Shown: one piece after another, positions 1-6,171 of the stretch | How the letters are laid out: each line of letters starts with the position of its first letter | Numbering within the stretch: position 1 is the first letter of the stretch | Assembly: GCA_029781075.1 (NCBI GenBank) | Contig: JAKOXJ010000042.1 | Coordinates: 1 to 30,401, forward strand | DNA length: 30,401 bases | Reading direction: 5' to 3' | From: a bacterium | GTDB lineage: Bacteria; Patescibacteriota; Saccharimonadia; Saccharimonadales; HK-STAS-PATE-42 | Notes under the pieces: generated by a model | The model's database searches: none | What the model was told of the DNA's origin: nothing | Seen by the model: only the letters and a program-made list of their open reading frames with translations | Program-made: the position numbers and the translations under genes

Positions 1-324
1 CTGCCCAGTTCTCATCGAAAAATCACCTGCTAAGAATATTTTAACCATATTACCGTTAAACTCTATCTCGTGGTTCTTTCCAATAGGATTATTGTTACCA
101 GTCTCAATTACTCTATGGTTCCTCAGTATGTGCTGGAGTTTTTCTTGCTCTGAGAGGAGCACTGCCTCTTTGGCCTTGGCATTATCCCAAGGAGAGTTAT
201 CATGCCAAGTCTCTGAGCTCTCGGTTAGCGTTTGCCTAAACTCAGCAGCAAGTTCTCTCAGCTCTAATTTGAGCTCTTCTAGTCTTTCTACAACTAGTTC
301 TTTGTCTTCTTGTAGTATTTCCAT
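1..324 (-). CDS. GreA/GreB-like transcription elongation factor, partial (3' end outside window)
   Basis: The reading frame is open from an ATG at 324 to the window edge (108 codons, no stop). The first ~75 residues are charged and helical (VERLEELKLELRELAAEF, then SPWDNAKAKEAV and a Leu/Glu-rich stretch), as in the antiparallel coiled coil of Gre factors, which enters the RNA polymerase secondary channel and stimulates cleavage of backtracked RNA. The last ~30 visible residues (PIGKNHEIEFNGNMVKIFLA) match the start of the C-terminal Gre FKBP-like domain. Similarity is by pattern only; it could be one of the diverged GreA-like proteins of CPR bacteria. The gene has its own promoter and a ~95-base leader, and lies downstream of rpsJ in the same direction. 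Confidence 0.6.
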   Translation of the reverse strand, partial: MEILQEDKELVVERLEELKLELRELAAEFRQTLTESSETWHDNSPWDNAKAKEAVLLSEQEKLQHILRNHRVIETGNNNPIGKNHEIEFNGNMVKIFLAGDFSMRTGQ

Positions 325-375
325 ATTTTTAATAGTTTAGTTTATTTGATCTGGGATGTCATTCAAAAAGTAAAA

Positions 376-412
376 GACACCCTCTAGGTGCCTGAAGGAG
401 CCACTTTGCCCC
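376..412 (-). promoter_or_regulatory. two small hairpins in the greA-like 5' leader
   Basis: On the minus strand the leader first forms GGGGC/GCTCC (412-408 with 401-397, 6-base loop, one G-U pair). It then forms GGCACC/GGTGTC (392-387 with 381-376, 5-base loop, one G-U pair), followed directly by TTTTA. The second hairpin resembles a weak intrinsic terminator, so the leader could attenuate the gene. No known riboswitch class is recognised. Confidence 0.3.
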
Positions 413-426
413 GGTTGATGCTATTG

Positions 427-456
427 ATTATAGCAAAAACCACTTGTGTGTGGCAA
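427..456 (-). promoter_or_regulatory. promoter of the greA-like gene
   Basis: The minus strand carries TTGCCA (456-451), an 18-base spacer and TATAAT (432-427), and the -10 is extended by TGC (435-433). Predicted transcription start is near 420. The -35 lies inside the preceding terminator hairpin. Confidence 0.65.
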
Positions 457-464
457 GTGGTTTT
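436..464 (-). terminator. rho-independent terminator, end of the tuf-rpsJ transcript
   Basis: A perfect 11-bp stem (AAAACCACTTG at 436-446 with CAAGTGGTTTT at 454-464) with a 7-base loop. Read on the minus strand it is followed by TTTTTGC, so it suits transcripts coming from rpsJ. The 141 bases between rpsJ and the hairpin (465-605) are A+T-rich and hold no gene that I can support. Confidence 0.6.
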
Positions 465-605
465 AAAGGGTGATCGGTTAAAATCTTTTGTTTTCTTGTT
501 TTTAATTCCTTTTTTATTTTATTTTTACTTCTCTAGTTGTTACTATTGCAAAAATCTAGGATAAAAACAAGACTGCAAATTTAAGCAATTTTATTGCGCT
601 TGAGT

Positions 606-929
606 TTACATCTTGATCTCAACATCGCAACCGGCAGGAAGGTTCAAACTCATCAACCTGTCGATTGTCTGCGGAGTTGGATCAAGCACATCGATTATGC
701 GCTTATGCACGCGAGATTCGAATTGCTCCTGAGAGTTTTTGTACTGAGCAGGAGCCCTAACTACGCTATAAAGCGTACGGCGAGTTGGTAAAGGGATTGG
801 CCCGTTAACCTTAGCACCAGTCCGAGTAGCAATATCTACGATCTGTTTTGCAGATAGATCTGCTACTTTGTGATCAAAAGCTTTAAGTCTGATTCTGATC
901 TTTCCCGTTGCTTTAGCTGCTGTTGCCAT
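606..929 (-). CDS. rpsJ: 30S ribosomal protein S10 (uS10)
   Basis: 107 residues, the usual S10 length. The core matches the family: IRIRLKAFDHKVADLSAKQI, GPIPLPTRRTLYSVVRAP and the end RLMSLNLPAGCDVEIKM. It is a 30S head protein (NusE) that also pairs with NusB in transcription antitermination; nusB lies at 24957-25409. It follows tuf by 30 bases in the same direction, with AAAGGG just before the ATG as a short Shine-Dalgarno-like sequence. Unlike the usual S10 operon, rplC does not follow: transcription appears to end at 436-464 and a greA-like gene comes next. Confidence 0.95.
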   Translation of the reverse strand: MATAAKATGKIRIRLKAFDHKVADLSAKQIVDIATRTGAKVNGPIPLPTRRTLYSVVRAPAQYKNSQEQFESRVHKRIIDVLDPTPQTIDRLMSLNLPAGCDVEIKM

Positions 930-959
930 ATCCCTTTATCTCTAACCTGATCCTCTTTA

Positions 960-2147
960 TTACTTGACGATCTTTGTTACTACACCAGCACCAACTGTAC
1001 GTCCACCTTCACGGATAGCTAGGTTTAGACCTTCTTCCATCGCAATTGGTGAGATTAGTTTAACTTTGAAAGTTACTGTATCGCCAGGCATTACCATTTC
1101 TTTGTCAGCTGGGAGCTCAATTTCTCCGGTCACGTCAGTTGTTCGGAAGTAGAACTGCGGCTTATAACCCTTAAAGAATGCTGAGTGACGTCCACCTTCT
1201 TCTTTAGTTAGGATGTAAACCTCTGCTTCGAACTCTGTGTGTGGAGTTATTGAACCTGGTTTAGCAAGAACCTGACCACGTTCGATCTGTTCACGCTCGA
1301 TACCGCGAAGTAGTAATCCTGCGTTATCACCGGCTTGACCCTGATCTAGAGACTTCTTAAACATCTCAACACCAGTGATTGTAGTCTTCTGAGTATCTTT
1401 AATACCAACGATTTCTACTTCGTCACCAACCTTAACGATACCTTGCTCAATTCTACCTGTAGCAACAGTACCACGTCCTTTAATACTAAAGACATCTTCG
1501 ATCGGCATTAGGAATGGCTTATCTAGATCACGAACTGGCTCTTTGATCCATTCGTCAACAGCGTCCATTAGCTCCATGATTGAATCTTCAGCAGCACTGT
1601 CGCCTTCTAGAGCCTTAGTAGCAGAACCTTTAACGATTGGTGATTTCTCATCGAAGCCTTGCTTCTTAAGCTCTTCACGGATTTCATCTTCTACTAGTTC
1701 AACTAGATCTGGATCAGCAAGGTCCATCTTGTTTAGGAAGACAACGATAGAAGGTACACCGACCTGCTTAGCAAGGAGTATGTGCTCTTTAGTTTGAGCA
1801 AGAGGTCCATCGTTACCAGCAACTACTAGGATAGCTCCGTCAATCTGAGCAGCACCAGTGATCATGTTCTTGATGTAATCAGCGTGACCTGGCATGTCGA
1901 CGTGAGCGTAATGACGCTTTTCTGTCTCATACTCAACATGTGAAGAGTTAATAGTAATTCCACGTTCTTGCTCTTCTTTGGCACCATCAATGGTAGCAAC
2001 AGTAGCGACTACGTCGTTAGCTCCACCAGGTACTCTTTTTGCTAGAACAGCTTTAATTGCAGCCGTAAGGCTTGTTTTACCGTGGTCAACGTGTCCCATT
2101 GTTCCAACGTTAACGTGTGGCTTGGTTCTTGAATAAGTATCTGCCAT
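960..2147 (-). CDS. tuf: translation elongation factor Tu
   Basis: 395 residues, full length. It delivers aminoacyl-tRNA to the ribosome as a GTP complex. GTPase motifs are visible: P-loop GHVDHGKT (18-25), switch I RGITI (62-66), DMPGH (84-88), NKMD (139-142) and SAT (175-177; the family more often has SAL). Domain 2 begins near residue 210 (KPFLMPIEDVFSIKGRGTVATG), and domain 3 contains GYKPQFYFRTTDVTG. The nucleotide-specificity motif NKMD is intact, unlike that of the EF-G encoded upstream. The gene is followed by rpsJ and preceded by a long hairpin-containing leader with its own promoter, so it need not depend on fusA transcription. Confidence 0.97.
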   Translation of the reverse strand: MADTYSRTKPHVNVGTMGHVDHGKTSLTAAIKAVLAKRVPGGANDVVATVATIDGAKEEQERGITINSSHVEYETEKRHYAHVDMPGHADYIKNMITGAAQIDGAILVVAGNDGPLAQTKEHILLAKQVGVPSIVVFLNKMDLADPDLVELVEDEIREELKKQGFDEKSPIVKGSATKALEGDSAAEDSIMELMDAVDEWIKEPVRDLDKPFLMPIEDVFSIKGRGTVATGRIEQGIVKVGDEVEIVGIKDTQKTTITGVEMFKKSLDQGQAGDNAGLLLRGIEREQIERGQVLAKPGSITPHTEFEAEVYILTKEEGGRHSAFFKGYKPQFYFRTTDVTGEIELPADKEMVMPGDTVTFKVKLISPIAMEEGLNLAIREGGRTVGAGVVTKIVK

Positions 2148-2235
2148 ATCTTTTTTAGATTTTAACCTTTTTAATTAATGTTTTTTATTAATTTGATATT
2201 TCAGTTTTCTCTGATAGAAGATCTTCGTCCACAAT

Positions 2236-2291
2236 AACTGCTTACTGGCAGTTTGCCTCACTATGCAGCCTTAACGTTTTAGCCTGCATAG
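2236..2291 (-). promoter_or_regulatory. two stem-loops in the tuf leader
   Basis: Stem 1 pairs CTATGCAG (2261-2268) with CTGCATAG (2284-2291), 8 bp with a 15-base loop. Stem 2 pairs AACTGC (2236-2241) with GCAGTT (2248-2253), 6 bp with a 6-base loop. Both lie between the predicted tuf promoter and its ATG. Neither is followed by a T-tract, so they look like leader structure rather than terminators. Confidence 0.4.
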
Positions 2292-2351
2292 CTGGCATTT
2301 GTTTTTAGTGGAACTCGGATCTTAAAATAGTCAGAGAAATACTAAGTACTA

Positions 2352-2381
2352 ATTTTACACTAGTGGTAGTGGTTTTTGCAA
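2352..2381 (-). promoter_or_regulatory. predicted tuf promoter
   Basis: The minus strand has TTGCAA (2381-2376), an 18-base spacer and TAAAAT (2357-2352). Predicted start near 2345, giving a leader of about 200 bases. A second TAAAAT at 2164-2159 ends 11 bases before the ATG and could start a near-leaderless transcript. Confidence 0.45.
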
Positions 2382-2393
2382 ACCCCTATTAAT

Positions 2394-2657
2394 TCACTTC
2401 CACCAAGGACGCTCATCCTCAAAAAACCATCCAAATACTTTAGGCGGTATATCAAAAGCCATACCTACTATCTTAGCCCCAGTAGCAGATATGAAGTCTC
2501 GTGCTACGCCAAGCTCTTCATCAAAAAGACCCGGCACTTTTACCGAGTCATTCATAAGGGGAGGATGCACAAAAGCCTCATCTGGATGTTGACACCCTAC
2601 AGATCTGATATCTTCTGTAGGATCTTCGTAGGGTCTATCTAACTCTAATAATGTCAT
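2394..2657 (-). CDS. hypothetical protein (87 aa) between fusA and tuf
   Basis: An 87-residue acidic frame beginning MTLLELDRPYEDPTEDIRSV and ending FGWFFEDERPWWK. It is rich in Pro, Asp, Glu and Trp with no membrane segment, and I do not recognise a family. A TATAAT at 2688-2693 with TTGATT 16 bases upstream points at this start; there is no Shine-Dalgarno sequence. Codons 12-21 form a stem (CCTACAGA/TCTGTAGG), so part of the open frame may reflect RNA structure. The opposite strand is also open over the same stretch, which weakens the case, but that frame reads as an unlikely Ser/Arg/Lys mixture. Confidence 0.45.
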   Translation of the reverse strand: MTLLELDRPYEDPTEDIRSVGCQHPDEAFVHPPLMNDSVKVPGLFDEELGVARDFISATGAKIVGMAFDIPPKVFGWFFEDERPWWK

Positions 2658-2671
2658 CGGACAGCTTAGGT

Positions 2672-2821
2672 TTATAACTTAAGCAGAATTATACTCTTAG
2701 ACCTAGAATAATCAATCTTCGTTGTGCTCTTGAACATGTTGCCAAGGGCATGGTTGGTCATGAAGTCTCTGTAGGGCTGCGATGCCCTGTGAAGGAAGTT
2801 TAACCAATCATACACTGGCAT
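2672..2821 (-). CDS. possible small protein (49 aa), second of two tandem ORFs after fusA
   Basis: A 49-residue frame, MPVYDWLNFLHRASQPYRDF followed by MTNHALGNMF and a Lys/Ser/Ile-rich end. Its ATG overlaps the last codons of the preceding 49-residue ORF, and GGGAG lies about 10 bases upstream as a Shine-Dalgarno-like sequence, suggesting coupled translation. The sequence looks protein-like (aromatic, amphipathic) but matches no family I know. The promoter of the 87-residue ORF lies inside it. It may be a chance frame. Confidence 0.35.
   Translation of the reverse strand: MPVYDWLNFLHRASQPYRDFMTNHALGNMFKSTTKIDYSRSKSIILLKL
2688..2715 (-). promoter_or_regulatory. predicted promoter of the 87-residue ORF
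   Basis: The minus strand has TTGATT (2715-2710), a 16-base spacer and a perfect TATAAT (2693-2688). Predicted start near 2681, about 24 bases before the ATG at 2657. Confidence 0.45.
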
Positions 2822-2957
2822 CAAATATGCTCCCTGCTATATAGGATACAGACCCTGCCGCTTCTCCGAGCCTAGAGATAATAATCAAATCTCTAGGATT
2901 ACCAGGCCGACCTTGGACCTCTTTACTAGGTCCTGAATCATACGTTGGCATGGCCAT
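2808..2957 (-). CDS. possible small protein (49 aa) directly after fusA
   Basis: A 49-residue frame starting MAMPTYDSGPSKEVQGRPGN and ending GSVSYIAGSIFDASV. It begins 12 bases after the fusA stop, with AGAAG before the ATG. I do not recognise it. Its DNA holds two perfect inverted repeats: GGACCT/AGGTCC (2915-2933) and CCTAGAGAT/ATCTCTAGG (2871-2897). The interval could therefore equally be a structured 3' untranslated region. No T-tract follows either stem, so they are poor intrinsic terminators. Confidence 0.3.
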   Translation of the reverse strand: MAMPTYDSGPSKEVQGRPGNPRDLIIISRLGEAAGSVSYIAGSIFDASV

Positions 2958-2969
2958 ATTATCTTCTTT

Positions 2970-5057
2970 CTATTCTTCGGACTTTTTGCCACGCTTAGAG
3001 ATGATCTCTTCGGCAACATTTGGTGGTACTTCTGCGTAGTGGTCAAGCTCCATAACAGAGTTAGCGCGACCTTGTGACATTGACCGTAGATCAGTAGTGT
3101 ATCCAAACATGTTACCAAGTGGAACGAAAGCGATAACTTCTTTAGCTCCGTAAGCATCTTCCATACTTTCGATACGTCCACGCCTTGAGTTTAGATCTCC
3201 GATAACATCTCCCATGAAGTCCTCTGGCGTAGTTACCGTAACCTTCATGATTGGCTCCATAATTATTGGGGCAGCAACCTTAACAACATTTTGTAGACCG
3301 ATTGAACCTGCAATCTTAAATGACATTTCTGAAGAGTCGACATCGTGATAAGTTCCGTCGAACAAAGTGACTTTGACATCTACGACTGGGTAGCCGGCAA
3401 TAACACCACTTGCCATAGCTTCTTCGATACCGGCGCGAACTGCTGGGCGATATTCTTGGGGCACAACACCTCCTTTGATCTCATCAACAAATTCGAATCC
3501 AGCACCGCTTTCTTGTGGCTCAATGCGTAGGTGCACATCTCCGTACTGACCACGTCCACCGGACTGACGGACAAATTTACCTTGTGCCTCAGCTGTTTTC
3601 TTGACAGTCTCACGATAGGCCACCTGTGGAGCACCGATATTTGCTTCTACTTTAAATTCTCTCTTCATTCTATCTACTAGAATCTCTAGGTGAAGCTCAC
3701 CCATTCCACGGATAATTGTCTGGGCGGTTTCTGGGTCAGTTGCTACTTTAAAGGTTGGGTCTTCTTCTGCCAAGCGCTGAAGAGCGAGTGACATTCTCTC
3801 TTGATCCTGTTTAGTCTTAGGTTCAATAGCAATAGCTACTGGTGGCTCTGGGAAGTCAATGTTCTCTAATAAAATTGGCTTTGCAACGTCACAAAGCGTA
3901 TTTCCGGTAGTAGTATTTTTAATACCAACAATTGCAGCAATGTCGCCGGCACGGATCTCATCAATATCTTCACGCTTATCAGCACGAAGTCTCACTAGAC
4001 GGCCGACACGCTCTTTCTCTCCAGTCGAAGCGTTAAGCACATAAGAGCCGGTCTTAAGTACTCCAGAGTAAACACGGAAGTAACAAAGTTTACCTACAAA
4101 TGGATCGTTAGTTAACTTGAAAGCAAGACCAGAGAGCGGCTCATCATCACTTGGCTTCCTACTTATAGTGTCATCAGACTTAAGATCAGTCCCCCATGTC
4201 TCACCCTTATCAATCGGAGAAGGCAGATAATCGACCATTAGATCTAATAGGGCCTGAACGATGACACCGCGTCCATCTCCACCAGAGACTATATAAAGTT
4301 CTCCACTTATTACAGCTTTTCTTAATGCTACTTTTAGTTCATCTGTAGTGATTGAGTCTTCACCCTCTTCTAAGAAGCGCATCATTAGTTCGTCATCGGC
4401 CTCAACTGCACTTTCAACTAATAGGGAGCGAGCGTTCTTGGCTTTTTCGACCATGTCAGCTGGGATTTCTCCTTCGACTAGTTCTTTATCGGTAAAGTCG
4501 CTGTAGGTGTAGGCCTTCATCTCAACAAGGTCGACAATACCGTTAATATCTTTTTCAAAACCGATTGGTAAATGAACAGGAACGGCTTTTTTGCTGAGGC
4601 GAGCATGAATACTTTCGAGTGATTTATAGAAGTCACCTCCGATCTGGTTGATCTTGTTAATAAAGCAGATTCTTGGGACTCCGTATTTTGTAGCTTGACG
4701 CCAAACCGTTTCTGTTTGAGCTTCAACGCCTGATTTACCATCGAAGACAACAACCGCACCATCAAGTACACGCATCGAGCGCTCTACCTCAACAGTAAAG
4801 TCTACGTGACCAGGAGTATCAATAATGTTAATTTGTTTACCCTTCCAGAAGCATGTTACTGAGGCAGCAACGATGGTAATACCACGTTCACGCTCCTGAT
4901 CCATCCAGTCGGTAGTTGTTTCACCTTCGTGAACTGCCCCAATTTTATGGCTTAAACCTGTTCTATACAGGATTCCTTCTGTGGTTGTAGTTTTACCGGC
5001 GTCAATGTGAGCGATAATACCAATATTTCTGAAGTCGTTGATGTCTGTCTTGGCCAT
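2970..5057 (-). CDS. fusA: translation elongation factor G with altered guanine-recognition motifs
   Basis: 695 residues, normal EF-G length; it drives ribosomal translocation. The P-loop AHIDAGKT (16-23), switch I ERGIT and DTPGH (80-84) are canonical. Domain IV loops are present (SGGRGQYGDVHLRIEPQE and YHDVDSSEMSFKIAGS), and domain V ends with GYTTDLRSMSQGRA. Two motifs are not canonical. G4 reads NKIN (134-137) where the family has NKMD, with codon AAC at 4649-4647. G5 reads SGG (258-260, VSGGDGRGV) where the family has SAF/SAK. The surrounding sequence is normal, so sequencing error is unlikely. rpsL and rpsG do not precede it; a divergent tRNA-Ser does. It is probably the housekeeping EF-G, being next to tuf, but a paralogue elsewhere cannot be excluded. 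Confidence 0.96.
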   Translation of the reverse strand: MAKTDINDFRNIGIIAHIDAGKTTTTEGILYRTGLSHKIGAVHEGETTTDWMDQERERGITIVAASVTCFWKGKQINIIDTPGHVDFTVEVERSMRVLDGAVVVFDGKSGVEAQTETVWRQATKYGVPRICFINKINQIGGDFYKSLESIHARLSKKAVPVHLPIGFEKDINGIVDLVEMKAYTYSDFTDKELVEGEIPADMVEKAKNARSLLVESAVEADDELMMRFLEEGEDSITTDELKVALRKAVISGELYIVSGGDGRGVIVQALLDLMVDYLPSPIDKGETWGTDLKSDDTISRKPSDDEPLSGLAFKLTNDPFVGKLCYFRVYSGVLKTGSYVLNASTGEKERVGRLVRLRADKREDIDEIRAGDIAAIVGIKNTTTGNTLCDVAKPILLENIDFPEPPVAIAIEPKTKQDQERMSLALQRLAEEDPTFKVATDPETAQTIIRGMGELHLEILVDRMKREFKVEANIGAPQVAYRETVKKTAEAQGKFVRQSGGRGQYGDVHLRIEPQESGAGFEFVDEIKGGVVPQEYRPAVRAGIEEAMASGVIAGYPVVDVKVTLFDGTYHDVDSSEMSFKIAGSIGLQNVVKVAAPIIMEPIMKVTVTTPEDFMGDVIGDLNSRRGRIESMEDAYGAKEVIAFVPLGNMFGYTTDLRSMSQGRANSVMELDHYAEVPPNVAEEIISKRGKKSEE

Positions 5058-5103
5058 AATGTCCTAAATACTATTTCTTATTCTTAAATTAATTTTTAGA
5101 TTA

Positions 5104-5147
5104 AAAAGTCGAGATTATATTTAAAAGAGTAATCTCGGCTGACTTTT
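5104..5147 (-). promoter_or_regulatory. terminator-like hairpin at the 5' end of the fusA transcript
   Basis: AAAAGT (5104-5109) plus CGAGATTA (5110-5117) pair with TAATCTCG (5130-5137) plus ACTTTT (5142-5147), 14 bp with a 4-base bulge. On the minus strand it is followed by TTTTT. It starts within a few bases of the predicted fusA transcription start, so it may attenuate the gene or protect the mRNA 5' end. A start upstream of the predicted one would make it an ordinary attenuator. Confidence 0.45.
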
Positions 5148-5155
5148 ATAGGGAT

Positions 5156-5164
5156 ATTATAGCA
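5156..5164 (-). promoter_or_regulatory. fusA promoter, extended -10
   Basis: The minus strand reads TGCTATAAT, a perfect extended -10. No good -35 is present at 17-18 bases. Predicted start near 5149, giving a ~91-base leader that includes the hairpin. AGGA lies 5 bases before the fusA ATG as a Shine-Dalgarno sequence. Confidence 0.6.
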
Positions 5165-5192
5165 CAACTGGTAGAGGTGAGTATATTTGCGG

Positions 5193-5198
5193 TATAAT
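5193..5198 (+). promoter_or_regulatory. -10 box of the tRNA-Ser transcript
   Basis: A perfect TATAAT ending 16 bases before the mature tRNA 5' end; no clear -35. It is divergent from the fusA promoter. Confidence 0.5.
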
Positions 5199-5214
5199 AA
5201 GATGTAATCACTAG

Positions 5215-5306
<92 letters not shown>

Positions 5307-5319
5307 ATTAATTGAATAT

Positions 5320-5565
5320 ATGAAACCTACAGATCTAGCTAAGATTCAGGTCATGATGAAGTGCCAAAAATGTGGTGGCCAACTTAAAAAAGTAAGTTGG
5401 AAAATTACTGCCGGAGCATTTGATGCGGGTAAAGAAGTTGAACAAACCGTATTTCAGTGCCCAGACGACAAAGAATTTATAAGCTTAGAAATATCCACTG
5501 GTAATGAGTCAGAATTTGCCTTTACGTTTGATGATGAGTCCTACGACCAAGAAGATACTGATTAG
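5320..5565 (+). CDS. small zinc-ribbon protein, unknown function
   Basis: 81 residues from an ATG 15 bases after the tRNA-Ser CCA end. The frame is open further upstream only because it runs through the tRNA, so the later ATG is chosen. A CxxC pair (MKCQKCGGQLKKV, residues 14-17) and a later FQCPDD suggest a zinc ribbon resembling the N-terminal part of YgiT/MqsA-type proteins. The second half has only one Cys, so the metal site would be incomplete or complete only in a dimer. The end is acidic (DDESYDQEDTD). No promoter of its own is seen, so it is probably read from the tRNA-Ser promoter. Function unknown. Confidence 0.6.
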   Translation: MKPTDLAKIQVMMKCQKCGGQLKKVSWKITAGAFDAGKEVEQTVFQCPDDKEFISLEISTGNESEFAFTFDDESYDQEDTD

Positions 5566-5603
5566 ACATAGACGACTTATATTACATTCATAGACTATGA
5601 GGG

Positions 5604-5632
5604 TTATAGTGACCTTCTTTTCTTATAGTGAC
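5604..5632 (+). repeat. two direct copies of TTATAGTGAC upstream of the Trp-rich protein gene
   Basis: TTATAGTGAC occurs at 5604-5613 and 5623-5632, a 19-base period close to two helical turns. The second copy falls at about -37 to -28 of the predicted start. This fits activator half-sites but is not proven. Confidence 0.45.
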
Positions 5633-5644
5633 AAAACCGATAAC

Positions 5645-5653
5645 TGTTAGAAT
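5645..5653 (+). promoter_or_regulatory. extended -10, leaderless start of the gene at 5661
   Basis: TGTTAGAAT ends 7 bases before the ATG at 5661, placing the predicted transcription start on or next to the start codon. This decides the start against the upstream in-frame codon at 5628, which lies before the -10. Confidence 0.55.
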
Positions 5654-5660
5654 ACTCTAT

Positions 5661-6161
5661 ATGAAGAAGGTTACCGTAAACGATATAATGCAACAGGGCT
5701 ACACTTATGAGCTTACTGAGCCAATGGGTAAGAACTTTGATGAGAGATTTAGACCAGAACTAACTCCAAAAGAAATGCTAGAACTAGGTGTATTTGGTGG
5801 TAAGTACATGACCGATTGCCAAGATGAATTTCCTAAAGATTGGTTCGATAACGCAAAGCTCTGTCATGAATTCCATGATGCAAAGTTAAATTGCTTCGGA
5901 GTGAATGCTAGCCAGAGTTTACAGGTTTGGAGAGAAAAAGGCTGGATACATGATGATGATCCCAGGGGGTGGTTTCAATGGTACTGCAGATATTACATGG
6001 GAAGACGTCACGAAGATGATGAGAGACAGATTAAGCGCTGGATAAATATGAGAAGACACATTGCTCAGATAAAGAATGCTTGTATGCAGGGCGACTTTGA
6101 CTGCCACAGGAAGCAACGTCAGGCAGTACTTCACTGGGCTTATGACAGTAGAAAGATCTAG
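5661..6161 (+). CDS. conserved uncharacterised Trp-rich protein (DPRGWFQWYCRYY motif)
   Basis: 166 residues from the ATG at 5661. The C-terminal half carries a string I recognise from uncharacterised proteins shared by bacteria and some eukaryotes: GWIHDDDPRGWFQWYCRYYM, then a basic segment GRRHEDDERQIKRW. The centre has GVFGGKYMTDC and EFPKDWFDNAKL. Four Cys, many Trp/Tyr and repeated Arg-rich stretches suggest a compact globular, perhaps nucleic-acid-binding protein; that is inference, and I know of no assigned activity. There is no signal peptide or membrane segment. It stands alone behind its own extended -10 with a pair of direct repeats upstream, and converges on comF. Confidence 0.8.
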   Translation: MKKVTVNDIMQQGYTYELTEPMGKNFDERFRPELTPKEMLELGVFGGKYMTDCQDEFPKDWFDNAKLCHEFHDAKLNCFGVNASQSLQVWREKGWIHDDDPRGWFQWYCRYYMGRRHEDDERQIKRWINMRRHIAQIKNACMQGDFDCHRKQRQAVLHWAYDSRKI

Positions 6162-6171
6162 ATATATTTTT

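Noticed and set aside
92..340. 82-residue Ser/Leu-rich plus-strand ORF
   Set aside because: Antisense of the greA-like coding frame; the Ser/Leu richness reflects Glu/Lys codons on the other strand.
2376..2642. 88-residue plus-strand ORF opposite the 87-residue ORF
   Set aside because: No promoter or ribosome site; composition (Arg/Ser/Tyr-rich) looks like an antisense shadow, and the minus frame has a TATAAT promoter.
2871..2933. Stems after fusA as rho-independent terminators
   Set aside because: Stems are perfect, but neither is followed by a T-tract on the minus strand.
2894..3181. 98-residue minus-strand ORF across the fusA end
   Set aside because: Out of frame with fusA and lacking any start signal; a shadow frame.
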